A stretch of DNA of 64,000 nt. Origin: Streptomyces sp. NRRL S-37 (GTDB taxonomy: Bacteria; Actinomycetota; Actinomycetes; Streptomycetales; Streptomycetaceae). Every line of letters begins with the position of its first letter. Positions within the stretch are counted from its first letter, which is position 1. Position numbers and translations under genes: made by a program. Positions 17,970-26,657 of this stretch are shown piece after piece. The stretch lies in assembly GCF_000721605.1 (NCBI RefSeq), contig NZ_JOIZ01000017.1, positions 244,427-308,426 of the forward strand, in the 5' to 3' direction. Under the pieces are notes generated by a model. That model worked only from the letters and a program-made list of their open reading frames with translations. It searched no databases and was not told where the DNA came from.

Positions 17970-19442
17970 CTATGTCCGCGGGCACCGCAGCGTCACCCTC
18001 GCCTCGCCCTCGGCCGCCGCCTCCGGGGTCAGGTCCGGGCCGCTGGGCAGCATGGCCAGCATCGGGGACGGCATCGTCCGCGCCTCGACGCCCTCGTAGC
18101 CCAGCGCCGCCACCGCCTCCTGGGACAGCAGCCGGTACTTCACGCCCTCGTCCGTCACCAGGTACGTGGTGTCGCCCAGTGCGCTGCCGCTCGCGCTCAA
18201 CGCTCTGACCAGCGCGCCCTTCCCCGCTCGTACGGCGATGGAGTCGACCTTCAGACAGCCCGGTTCGACCTCGGGCGCCGGCGCCTGCACCGCCGGGGGC
18301 AGGGCGCCTCGGGGCAGCACCGAAACGCCCACCCGCACACCGGAGTCCGTGGAGTCGACCTCCGCGCAGGAGACGGAGCCGGTGGCGACGGCGACCGCCC
18401 TCGGCGGCTTCGCGGGCAGCCTCTCCGTCCCCGGGCCCCGCGTGTCCGGGGCGAGATGCCCGGCCAGGATGTCCGCGCCAAGCGTCACCACGGTCGCGGC
18501 CTCACCGCCGTACGCCTTCTCCCGCGTGAGCGGGTCGCCCAGCAGGAGGGTCGCGCCGGTGTCGGTGAGGGGGACGAGGCCCTCCCGCGTGAGCAGGTGG
18601 TAGCGGGCGGCGGAGCCGGGGACGTCGACCTTGAAGAGCTGCCCGATCCTGGTGCTCCGCCCGCCCAGCTCGGGGCCCTTCCCGCCCCGGCCGGGCACGT
18701 CGGCGGGGGCCAGGTCCGGTCCCAGCGGGAAGGCGTCGAGGAACGCCGCGGAGACGGGACGCGGGGTGACGTCGCCGTACCCGAGGGCCTCGGCCGCCTT
18801 CGCCCGCTCGTCCAGGCGCAGCCGGCTGCCCTGCCACAGCAGGTACACGGCGTCGTCCGGGCCGGTGACCAGCAGGCCCTCGTCCTCACCCAGCCGCCGG
18901 CCACCGGGCACGTCCTGCGGGGCGTCGGCGCCGAGGGCGAGTGTCGTGGTCGTCGTGACGACGCCCGTCGTCCGCGGCAGGACGTCGGAGCACACCAGCC
19001 ACGGGGTGCGGTCCAGGTCGCCCGTGCCCGGCAGCGCCTCGGGCCCGTCGGGGATGCCGAGGGGCGTTCCGTGCGGGGTGCCGGCCAGTGAGGACGTGCC
19101 CACCGTCGTCACGCCGATCTCGCCGCCGGTGACCAGCCGGGCCGACGCGTGGTTGCGCACCGGGCGCAGCCGCCCGTCCAGGTACAGGTAGCGGGCGCCG
19201 GTGTCCTTGTCGACGATCAGGTTCTCCCCCGATCGCCACGAGTCGTTGCCGCCGGGCTGGATGAGCCCGAAGACGAAGGCGCCGGCGCACACCAGCACGG
19301 CGATGATCACGCCGATCGCGGCGCCGCGGTTGGTCCGGCCCAGCGGGCTCTCCGGGGCGTCGGGCTCCGAGCGCAGCATGGCCGAGGCCAGCCGGCCCAT
19401 GATGAAGAGGTGCGCCTGTACTTGGTCGCGCTTGCTGTGCAT
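17970..19442 (-). CDS. eccB: Type VII secretion protein EccB (490 aa)
   Basis: The N-terminus starts with the family signature R-D-Q-V-Q-A-H-x-F, followed by a single membrane helix at about residues 43-63 and a large extracellular domain. Cysteines occur in that domain (in LVCSD, SCAEV, GCLKV and TLRC contexts), consistent with the disulfide-bonded EccB fold with repeated R domains. In mycobacterial ESX machines EccB is a membrane component of the EccBCDE complex. The length is close to the family's usual 480-520. The gene lies 18 bases downstream of eccD and is surely co-transcribed with it. Confidence 0.93.
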   Translation of the reverse strand: MHSKRDQVQAHLFIMGRLASAMLRSEPDAPESPLGRTNRGAAIGVIIAVLVCAGAFVFGLIQPGGNDSWRSGENLIVDKDTGARYLYLDGRLRPVRNHASARLVTGGEIGVTTVGTSSLAGTPHGTPLGIPDGPEALPGTGDLDRTPWLVCSDVLPRTTGVVTTTTTLALGADAPQDVPGGRRLGEDEGLLVTGPDDAVYLLWQGSRLRLDERAKAAEALGYGDVTPRPVSAAFLDAFPLGPDLAPADVPGRGGKGPELGGRSTRIGQLFKVDVPGSAARYHLLTREGLVPLTDTGATLLLGDPLTREKAYGGEAATVVTLGADILAGHLAPDTRGPGTERLPAKPPRAVAVATGSVSCAEVDSTDSGVRVGVSVLPRGALPPAVQAPAPEVEPGCLKVDSIAVRAGKGALVRALSASGSALGDTTYLVTDEGVKYRLLSQEAVAALGYEGVEARTMPSPMLAMLPSGPDLTPEAAAEGEARVTLRCPRT

Positions 19443-19460
19443 GTCGCCGTGTCTCCCGGG

Positions 19461-20858
19461 TCAGCCGTTGATGCCGCGGAGCCAGCCGTAGACGCCCATC
19501 GACCAGAGCGTCAGCGGCAGGATGCTGAGGGCGGCGAGTGAGTGCAGCAGCTCGGCCGCGCGTCCCCAGTACGGGACGAGCCGCCGTCCGGGCACCGTCC
19601 ACGAGGCGATGATGATCGCGGCGGCCAGCCCCATCAGCCCGGCCGTCAGGGTCAGCCGGTCCGCCGGGGCGAGGGAGCGCGCGGACACGGACAGCAGCAG
19701 GACCACGCCCCAGGCCCCGGCGCAGGTCAGCGCCAGCCGCTGCCAGACGTTGCCCAGCCCCCGGCTGTGCAGCAGCAGGAGCAGGGAGAAGGCCACGACG
19801 GTGAGGATCTCGGCGAGGCCCGGCGCGGCCATGAGGGCCGCCAGACAGGGCAGGCAGACCAGGCCGATGGCGCCGTAGAGGGCGGTCATCCAGCCGTCCG
19901 CCAGCGCGGAGCGCGCGTCGACGTCCGAGGAGGAGTACGGGTCGATGCCCTGCTGAAGCTGCTGGACGTTGGTGGGCAGGGGCGGCATCCGCATGCCGGC
20001 CAGCCGGAACGACAGCGACGGGACGAACCCGCCGAAGAGCACCACCACGACGGCCACCACACCGGCCGCCTGCTGCGGCTCCAGGCCCAGGGTGATCAGG
20101 GCGGCGCCGAGCGCGCCCGCCGCCGCGACACAGGCCGCGCCGATGAACAGCGCCGGGTACACGCCGACCGCCGCCAGGGCGAGGATCGTGCCCGCGCCGC
20201 CGGCCGCGGACGCCGCCAGCAGCCGTGCGCCGAGGACGGCCTCGCCGTCGGCGCCGCCCAGGTCGCCGCCGGGCAGCAGCCAGCCCGCCAGGGCGAAGTA
20301 GGGGGCCGCCATCAGGCCGAGCACCGAACCGGCTCCGGCGTCCCCGACGGCACGGGAGGCGGAGCCCGCCCCGGCGATCAGCAGCAGTCCGGCGGCCGAG
20401 GCGGCGACCGCCCGTATCCAGCCCGCCGTGCCGGGCATGGCCAGCAGCACGATGCCCAGCGCGAGGGTGGCCGCGGCCAGCCCGCGCAGCAGCCGCCGGC
20501 CGGCCTCCGGACTCCAGCCGTGCGGTCTGCGGCTCATGCCGTCGGCGATGCCGTCGACCAGGTCGTCGATGTGCACCTCGGGCAGCGCCTCGGTGCGCGG
20601 GCGCAGATAAAGCTCCTCTCCGTCCCGCAGGCCGAGGGAGTCCAAGGTACTCTCGGGGTCGAGCGGTGGACCGCCGAGCCGCTGGAGCACCCAACCTCCG
20701 TGCTCCAGACCGGTTTCCTCCAGGTCGTCCCCTCCGTAGCCGATCACTGTGGGCAGCAGATCGGCGACGGGGACGTCGGAGGGCACGGCCAGGTCGACGG
20801 TCCTGGCCGGAGCACGTACGGTGACGCGGCACAGGCTTGCCGTCTGAATGTCGGTCAT
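19461..20858 (-). CDS. eccD: Type VII secretion integral membrane protein EccD (465 aa)
   Basis: The first 90 residues form a ubiquitin-like (YukD-type) domain, followed by about eleven hydrophobic helices filling the rest of the protein, the EccD architecture. EccD forms the membrane barrel of the ESX complex. I place the start at the ATG at 20858 (M-T-D-I-Q); a GTG five codons upstream is possible, and longer frames read through the divergent intergenic region. It heads a leftward eccD-eccB pair opposite eccC, so the two directions probably share a control region of about 290 bases. Confidence 0.93.
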   Translation of the reverse strand: MTDIQTASLCRVTVRAPARTVDLAVPSDVPVADLLPTVIGYGGDDLEETGLEHGGWVLQRLGGPPLDPESTLDSLGLRDGEELYLRPRTEALPEVHIDDLVDGIADGMSRRPHGWSPEAGRRLLRGLAAATLALGIVLLAMPGTAGWIRAVAASAAGLLLIAGAGSASRAVGDAGAGSVLGLMAAPYFALAGWLLPGGDLGGADGEAVLGARLLAASAAGGAGTILALAAVGVYPALFIGAACVAAAGALGAALITLGLEPQQAAGVVAVVVVLFGGFVPSLSFRLAGMRMPPLPTNVQQLQQGIDPYSSSDVDARSALADGWMTALYGAIGLVCLPCLAALMAAPGLAEILTVVAFSLLLLLHSRGLGNVWQRLALTCAGAWGVVLLLSVSARSLAPADRLTLTAGLMGLAAAIIIASWTVPGRRLVPYWGRAAELLHSLAALSILPLTLWSMGVYGWLRGING

Positions 20859-21152
20859 GGCTTCGGGGTTCACACTTTCTGGCGGACCACGGGATACGCG
20901 GTGGCTGGAAGGTGGCAGCGGCACACCGGTCGGTCGCCGAACGCGACGGAAAAGTCGGACGGGGCATGCGCCGACGAGTTTGACCGTACGCCGGGCTTTT
21001 CGCAACACCACTCCGGGAGTTCAGCTTCACGGCGCCGCCCGGCCATTTTCCCGACGCCGCCGCGCGGGACTCTGAATCTTTACGGTAAAACCCGCGACGT
21101 TCTCGCGGAGTCCCCCCGGAATTCCTTCCGAAATCATTGAGGAGGACGTTCG
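20859..21152. promoter_or_regulatory. Divergent control region between eccD and eccC
   Basis: The 294 bases must carry promoters for eccD (left) and eccC (right). The eccC ribosome site GAGGAGG (21139-21145) lies 7 bases before its TTG start. The 120 bases before eccC are relatively AT-rich. I could not settle on -35/-10 pairs for either direction, and no long palindrome was seen. Confidence 0.4.
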
Positions 21153-24100
21153 TTGAGCGTGATCCTGTTCCGCCGGCCGGCCCGCCGCAAAGGGCCGGAA
21201 ATGCCGTCGGGGGAGCTGAGTCTCCAGGAGCCGCCCACGCTTCCGGAAGTCGTGCCGGACAGTTCCGCGGTGTGGACGTATCTGCCGATGGCGCTGATGT
21301 CGGTCTCCATGATGCTGATGTTCATGCGGCCGGGGATGAGCCGGAGCAGCGGCGGATTCATCTACATCGCGCTCGGTGTGATGGTGATCGCGTCGGCGGG
21401 CATGATGCTCGGCCAGGTCATGCGGCGCAACGGCGAGCGCAAGCAGCGGATGAAGGGCGAGCGCCGCGACTACCTGCGCTATCTGCGGCAGACCCGGCGC
21501 ATCGTGCGGACGTCCATCGTGGAGCAGCAGCGTGCCCTCGCCTGGCGCCACCCGGAGCCCGACGCGCTGTCGTCGCTGGTGCGCAGCACCCGGCTGTGGG
21601 AACGGCGGACGTCGGACGAGGACTTCGCCGAGGTGCGGATGGGCGTGGGCGACCAGCGCCTGGCGATGAAGCTGACGCCGCTGTCGACCAAGCCCGTCGA
21701 GGACCTGGAGCCGCTGAGCGCGCACGCGCTGCGCAGCTTCACCCGCGCCTACTCCACCGTCCGCGACCAGCCCATCGCGATCTATCTGCGGGCCTGGTCG
21801 AAGGTGCTGTTCCGCGGGGACGAGGAGCGGATACGGGCCCAGGCGCGGGCCCTGCTCGCGCAGTTGGCGGTGTTCCACTCCCCCGACGACCTGTGGATCG
21901 CGCTGTGCGTCTCGGACGAGCGGCGCGCGGAGTGGGAGTGGGCGAAGTGGCTGCCGCACAGCCTGCACCGGCACGAGGAGGACGGCGCCGGACCGGCCCG
22001 CCTGATCGCCTCGGCCTTCACCGAGCTGGAGAACCTGCTCGGCGCGGAGTTCCTGGAGCGGCCGGGCGCCGACCCCGACGCGGTCCCGGGACGTGAGGAG
22101 CCGTACACGGTCGTCGTGATCGACGGCTGCACGGTGCCGGCCGGGCACCGCTTCGACGGGCACGGGTTCCGCAACGCGGTGGTGCTCGACCTCACCGGTG
22201 CGCTCGCGTGGAAGCCCGGCCGGACCACGCTGCGCCTGGAGGTGGACGAGGCCGGGGTCGCGCTGGTGCGCACCGACCGCGACCGCAAGGAGCAGTCGAC
22301 GGTGCTCGGCCGGCCCGACCGGCTGGGCACGGTGGGCGCGCTGGCGCTGGCCCGGCTGCTGGCGCCGTACCGGATGAGCGTGGGCGGCGACGACTCCAAG
22401 CCGCTCGCCGACGACGTCGAGCTGACCTCGCTGCTGAACATCCCCGACCTGCACCGGCACGACCCGGCCACGCTGTGGGAGAAGGCGACCGGCAGCGCCC
22501 GGCTGCGGGTGCCGATCGCGGTGAGCGGTGAGGGCAGGCCCGTGGAACTGGACATCAAGGAGTCCGCGCAGGGCGGCACGGGACCGCACGGCATGCTGAT
22601 CGGCGCGACCGGCTCCGGCAAGAGCGAGCTGCTGCGCACCCTGGTGCTGGGCCTCGCGCTGACCAACTCCTCCGAGACGCTGAACTTCGTCCTCGTCGAC
22701 TTCAAGGGCGGCGCCACCTTCCTCGGCCTCGACGAACTCCCGCACACCTCGGCGGTCATCACCAACCTCGCCGACGAGGTGGCGCTGGTCGCCCGCATGC
22801 AGGACGCCCTGCACGGGGAGCTGATCCGGCGGCAGGAGCTGCTGCGCGCCGCGGGCAACTACACCTCCGCGCTGGAGTACGAGAAGGCGCGGCAGTCCGG
22901 GACGCCGCTGCAGCCGCTGCCCAGCCTGTTCGTGGTGGTCGACGAGTTCAGCGAACTGCTCGCCTCGCACCGCGACTTCATGGAGCTGTTCGTGATGATC
23001 GGCCGGCTCGGGCGCAGCCTCGGCGTCCATCTGCTGCTGGCCTCGCAGCGGCTGGACGAGGGCCGTATGCACCAGCTGGAGAGCCATCTGTCGTACCGGA
23101 TCGGTCTGCGGACGTTCTCCGCGATGGAGAGCCGGGGCGTGCTCGGTGTGCCGGACGCCTACGAGCTGCCCGCGCAGCCGGGTGCCGGCTTCCTCAAGAG
23201 CGGTGTCGACGCGCTGACCCGGTTCCGGGCCGCGTACGTCTCGGGGCCGTACCAGCGGCGCCGGGCCGTGGTGCAGGCGCAGGTGGCGCGGCAGGTGGTG
23301 CCGTGGACGGCGGAGTGGGTGGTGCCGCGCGCCCCCGCGGACCCGGACCTGGCGGGCGAGCCCGACGGGACCGGGCCCGAGCCGGAGGGCGAGGGGGACG
23401 ACGGCGAGGAGACGCTGCTGTCGGTGGCGCTCGACCGGCTGCGCGGGGCGGGGCCGCCCGCCCACCAGGTGTGGCTGCCGCCGCTGGGCCGGCCGGCCAC
23501 CCTGGACCAGATCCTGCCGCCGCTGGCACCCGACCCGCGGTACGGCCTGACCACGGCCGACTGGCCGCTGCGGGGACGGCTCACGGTGCCGGTGGGGGTG
23601 GTCGACCGGCCCTTCGACCAGTTGCGCGACCTGCTGACCGTGGACCTGTCGGCGGCCGGGGGCCACGTGGCCATCGCCGGGGGGCCGCAGAGCGGCAAGA
23701 GCACGCTGCTGCGGACCCTCATCACCGCGCTGGCCCTCACCCACACCCCGCGCGAGGTGCAGTTCTACTGCCTGGACTTCGGCGGCGGCACGCTGGCCTC
23801 ACTGGACGGGCTGCCCCATATGAGCGGGGTCGCGGCGCGGGTGGACACCGAGCGGGTGGGCCGTACGATCGCGGAGGTCACCACCCTGCTCGCCCGGCGG
23901 GAGCGGTTCTTCCTGGAGCAGGGTGTCGACTCCATGGCGACGTACCGCAAGCGGCGCGCGGCGGGTGAGTTCCCCGACGAGCCGCACGGGGACGTCTTCC
24001 TGGTCATCGACGGCTGGGCGACCGTGCGCCAGGACTTCGACCGGCACATCCCCACCTTCAACGCGCTGGCCGCCCGCGGGCTCAACTACGGCGTCCACCT

Positions 24101-25145
24101 GATCGTCACCACCGCCCGCTGGGTGGAGCTGTCGTCGTCGGTGCGCGACCAGACCGGGACCCGGCTGGAGCTGCGGATGGGCGATCCGATGGACTCGCAG
24201 ATCGACTCCCGGAAGGCGGCGGCGATCCCGCGCAGCGCGGGGCGGGGGCTGACCTCCGACAAGCTGCACTACCTGTCGGCGCTGCCGCGCGTCGACGGGG
24301 TCGAGGACGCCGACGACCTCGCGGACGGGGTCGCGGGGCTGGTCGCCGCGATCGCCGAGAACTGGACGGGGCCCGCCGCGCCGCGGGTGCGGATGCTGCC
24401 TTCGACGCTGCCGGTGGAGGAGCTGCCGGAGCCGGAGGGCGAGAACGGGCTGCGGATCGCGATCGGCCTGGACGAGAACGAACTGGCGCCGGTGTGGCAC
24501 GACTTCGCCGAGAACCCGCATCTGATCGTGGTGGGCGACACGGAGAGCGGCAAGACGAACCTGCTGAAGCTGGTCGCGCGCGGCATCACCGAGCGGTACA
24601 CGCCGGCCGAGGCGCGGATCATGACGGTGGACTACCGGCGGGAGCTGGTGGAGAGCGTGCCCGAGGCGTACCGGCTGGGGCACGCGGTGTCGCTGGACAT
24701 GCTGCGGGACCTGGTGGACGGGGCGGCGCGGGCGGTCAAGCAGCGGGTGCCGGGGGAGGACATCGCGCCGTCGCGGATGCGGTTGTGCGACTGGTGGCAG
24801 GGGCCGCGGCTGTTCATCCTGGTCGACGACTACGACATGGTGGGCGGCGGGCCGATGACGCAGCCGTTCGCTCCGCTCCTCGACCATCTGGCGCTGGGGC
24901 ACGAGGTGGGGTTGCACCTGGTGGTGGCGCGGTCCTCGGCGGGGGCCGGGCGGGGGCTGAACGAGTCGTTGCTGCGGCGGCTGCAGGAGGTCAACACGCC
25001 GGGGCTGCTGATGTCGTGTCCGCCGAGCGAGGGGTATCTGTTCGGGAGCGTGAAGGGTCGGGAGCTGATTCCGGGGCGGGCGATCCGGATCGCCCGGCGG
25101 AAGACCTTGCAGGTGCAGACGGGGCTTGTGGGGGGCGCGTCGTGA
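21153..25145 (+). CDS. eccC: Type VII secretion ATPase EccC, three FtsK-type domains fused (1330 aa)
   Basis: A TTG start follows GAGGAGG. Two membrane helices lie near residues 43-90, then three FtsK/SpoIIIE ATPase domains with Walker A motifs at 484-492 (GATGSGKSE), 843-851 (GGPQSGKST) and 1128-1136 (GDTESGKTN). Domain 1 has a full Walker B with Asp-Glu (VVVDEFSELL). Domains 2 and 3 have VIDGW and LVDDYD, so their catalytic Glu is missing or moved. This agrees with known EccC biology, where domain 1 is the main motor and the last domain binds the substrate tail. It is one chain, unlike the split EccCa/EccCb of mycobacterial ESX-1. It stands alone rightward between eccD and the mycosin. Confidence 0.95.
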   Translation: MSVILFRRPARRKGPEMPSGELSLQEPPTLPEVVPDSSAVWTYLPMALMSVSMMLMFMRPGMSRSSGGFIYIALGVMVIASAGMMLGQVMRRNGERKQRMKGERRDYLRYLRQTRRIVRTSIVEQQRALAWRHPEPDALSSLVRSTRLWERRTSDEDFAEVRMGVGDQRLAMKLTPLSTKPVEDLEPLSAHALRSFTRAYSTVRDQPIAIYLRAWSKVLFRGDEERIRAQARALLAQLAVFHSPDDLWIALCVSDERRAEWEWAKWLPHSLHRHEEDGAGPARLIASAFTELENLLGAEFLERPGADPDAVPGREEPYTVVVIDGCTVPAGHRFDGHGFRNAVVLDLTGALAWKPGRTTLRLEVDEAGVALVRTDRDRKEQSTVLGRPDRLGTVGALALARLLAPYRMSVGGDDSKPLADDVELTSLLNIPDLHRHDPATLWEKATGSARLRVPIAVSGEGRPVELDIKESAQGGTGPHGMLIGATGSGKSELLRTLVLGLALTNSSETLNFVLVDFKGGATFLGLDELPHTSAVITNLADEVALVARMQDALHGELIRRQELLRAAGNYTSALEYEKARQSGTPLQPLPSLFVVVDEFSELLASHRDFMELFVMIGRLGRSLGVHLLLASQRLDEGRMHQLESHLSYRIGLRTFSAMESRGVLGVPDAYELPAQPGAGFLKSGVDALTRFRAAYVSGPYQRRRAVVQAQVARQVVPWTAEWVVPRAPADPDLAGEPDGTGPEPEGEGDDGEETLLSVALDRLRGAGPPAHQVWLPPLGRPATLDQILPPLAPDPRYGLTTADWPLRGRLTVPVGVVDRPFDQLRDLLTVDLSAAGGHVAIAGGPQSGKSTLLRTLITALALTHTPREVQFYCLDFGGGTLASLDGLPHMSGVAARVDTERVGRTIAEVTTLLARRERFFLEQGVDSMATYRKRRAAGEFPDEPHGDVFLVIDGWATVRQDFDRHIPTFNALAARGLNYGVHLIVTTARWVELSSSVRDQTGTRLELRMGDPMDSQIDSRKAAAIPRSAGRGLTSDKLHYLSALPRVDGVEDADDLADGVAGLVAAIAENWTGPAAPRVRMLPSTLPVEELPEPEGENGLRIAIGLDENELAPVWHDFAENPHLIVVGDTESGKTNLLKLVARGITERYTPAEARIMTVDYRRELVESVPEAYRLGHAVSLDMLRDLVDGAARAVKQRVPGEDIAPSRMRLCDWWQGPRLFILVDDYDMVGGGPMTQPFAPLLDHLALGHEVGLHLVVARSSAGAGRGLNESLLRRLQEVNTPGLLMSCPPSEGYLFGSVKGRELIPGRAIRIARRKTLQVQTGLVGGAS

Positions 25146-25230
25146 GGCGCCCCTGCGCCGTGAGGCGTCCGTGCGGGGTGGGGCGGGGTTCGCGGGGTGC
25201 CCGGTGTGGGTGCCGGCCGGGGGGTGTTTA

Positions 25231-25302
25231 CGCGACCCGGCGTTTGCGGGGTGCCGTCGCGCCCACCCGTGCCGCCCCAGCGGCACGACTGCCCGCGGGA
25301 GC
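25231..25302. repeat. Interspersed Streptomyces repeat, copy 1
   Basis: About 70 bases here, centred on a palindromic core (GTGCCGCCCCAGCGGCAC), match 48167-48233 nearly base for base and match 48040-48080 in inverted orientation. Copy 1 lies between the convergent ends of eccC and the mycosin gene, where it could form a hairpin in either transcript. Confidence 0.75.
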
Positions 25303-25354
25303 GGCAGCGGTGGAGCTGTCCGCGGTCGCGGCAGCGGTGGAGCTGTCCGCGGTC
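25301..25354. repeat. Perfect 27-bp tandem duplication
   Basis: The 27-base unit at 25301-25327 is repeated exactly at 25328-25354, directly beside the interspersed repeat and 10 bases before the mycosin stop. It lies outside coding sequence. Confidence 0.8.
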
Positions 25355-25363
25355 GCGTGGTGG

Positions 25364-26572
25364 CTAGGGAGTTGTCGGGGGGCGCCAGTTGCGGGTGCGG
25401 CCTCGGGGGATGACCACGGCCAGGGCGGCCAGGAGGAGGACCGTGGTCAGACCCACGGCCGCGATCGTCAGGGCCCGGGTGCGGGGAGTGGGGTCGGCGG
25501 GCGCCGGCATCCGGGCGGGGGCGGGAGCCTGCGCGGACGGCTTCGCGTGGTCCTGGACCAGGGACAGGGCCGCGTACGGGTCCAGGCGGGGGGTGTCCGA
25601 GGGGTAGGCGGTGTCGACGAGGCGGCGGGCGACCTCGAACACCTTGAGGTCGGGGTGGTAGGCGCGGACGAGGGCGGCGGCGCCGGCGACGCCCGCCGCG
25701 GCCAGCGAGGCGCCGGAGCCGATGTAGTGGCCGGAGCCTTCCGGGCCGACGCTGACCATCTCGCTGCCGGGCGCGGACAGGTCGGGCTCGTAAGCGGGCG
25801 GCGCGTTCTTCTGCCGTACGCCACTGGGGCCGAAGTCCACGACGGCGAGCACGTCGGGTGCGGCGGCCGGCCAGTACGGCCCCTCGGGCATCTCGCCGTC
25901 GGGCCCCTTCTCCTCACGGGCCACGGCGTCGGGAGCGGCCGGGGCGACGACGAGCGCGTCACGCCGGGTGGCGTAGGCGACGGCGGCGGTGAGTTCGGAC
26001 CTGCCGGTGCGCAGCGTCTGGCCGACGTAGATGACCTGGGCGCCGCGGTCCGCCGCCGTCCGTATGCCGGCGGCCACGCGTTCCACGGAGGGCACCCCCC
26101 GGTCGTCGGTGCCGGGCAGGGCGAGGATCTCCGCCTGCGGGGCGACCCCGGTGATGCCGCTGCCCGTCTGCGGTGCGGCGGCGATCAGGCCGGCGGCGAA
26201 CGTGCCGTGGCCCACGCAGTCCTCGGCCGCCCCGTCGAGGGACTCGACCCTGCCGGACAGGCCGGGGACGCCGGTGGCGACCCCGCTGTCGACCACCGCG
26301 ACGGTCACCCCCTCCCCCCGGGAGATCCGCTGGGCCCGGGACAGCCCGAGCGCCGTCTGCGACCACGCCGCCCCGGTGGCCGTCTGCTCCGAGGCCCCGG
26401 TGCACGGGTTGTCCTCGCCGAGCCGGACGGGCAGCGGGGGCAGCAGCGTGGCCCCCGGATCGCCGGCACCGGGGCCCGCCGACGGCGCGGCGGGGACGGC
26501 GAGGGCCGGCCCGCCCGTGACCGGCAGGACCACGGCGACCGCCAGCACGAGGCCCGCGCCCCGACGTTTCAT
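25364..26572 (-). CDS. mycP: Mycosin-type S8 serine protease of the T7SS (402 aa), oxyanion Asn missing
   Basis: The protein has a signal peptide (residues 1-25), an S8 subtilisin domain and a C-terminal membrane helix followed by a short basic tail, the mycosin layout. Asp95 (VVDSGV), His122 (GHGTFAAG) and Ser289 (GSGASLAAAGVAG) form the expected triad. The strand that normally ends in Ala-Ala-Gly-Asn reads VVAPAAPD near residues 208-215, so the oxyanion-hole Asn is not visible, and the usual Pro after Ser is Ala. MycP proteins stabilise the ESX membrane complex and cleave some substrates; the structural role may outlast the catalytic one here. In-frame ATGs at 26584 and 26593 are alternative starts, with no strong ribosome site for any. 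Confidence 0.85.
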   Translation of the reverse strand: MKRRGAGLVLAVAVVLPVTGGPALAVPAAPSAGPGAGDPGATLLPPLPVRLGEDNPCTGASEQTATGAAWSQTALGLSRAQRISRGEGVTVAVVDSGVATGVPGLSGRVESLDGAAEDCVGHGTFAAGLIAAAPQTGSGITGVAPQAEILALPGTDDRGVPSVERVAAGIRTAADRGAQVIYVGQTLRTGRSELTAAVAYATRRDALVVAPAAPDAVAREEKGPDGEMPEGPYWPAAAPDVLAVVDFGPSGVRQKNAPPAYEPDLSAPGSEMVSVGPEGSGHYIGSGASLAAAGVAGAAALVRAYHPDLKVFEVARRLVDTAYPSDTPRLDPYAALSLVQDHAKPSAQAPAPARMPAPADPTPRTRALTIAAVGLTTVLLLAALAVVIPRGRTRNWRPPTTP

Positions 26573-26657
26573 GACATTCCGCATGAGCCGCATGATAAGC
26601 ACACAAGATGTACGGCGCACAACGCCAACCAGGCGACAGCACAAGGAGGTTCGAGGC

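Noticed and set aside
17955..17970. GGGGGTCCTCACCCCC hairpin as a firm eccB terminator
   Set aside because: Only six pairs, and it touches the stop codon; mentioned as weak in the intergenic entry rather than listed by itself.
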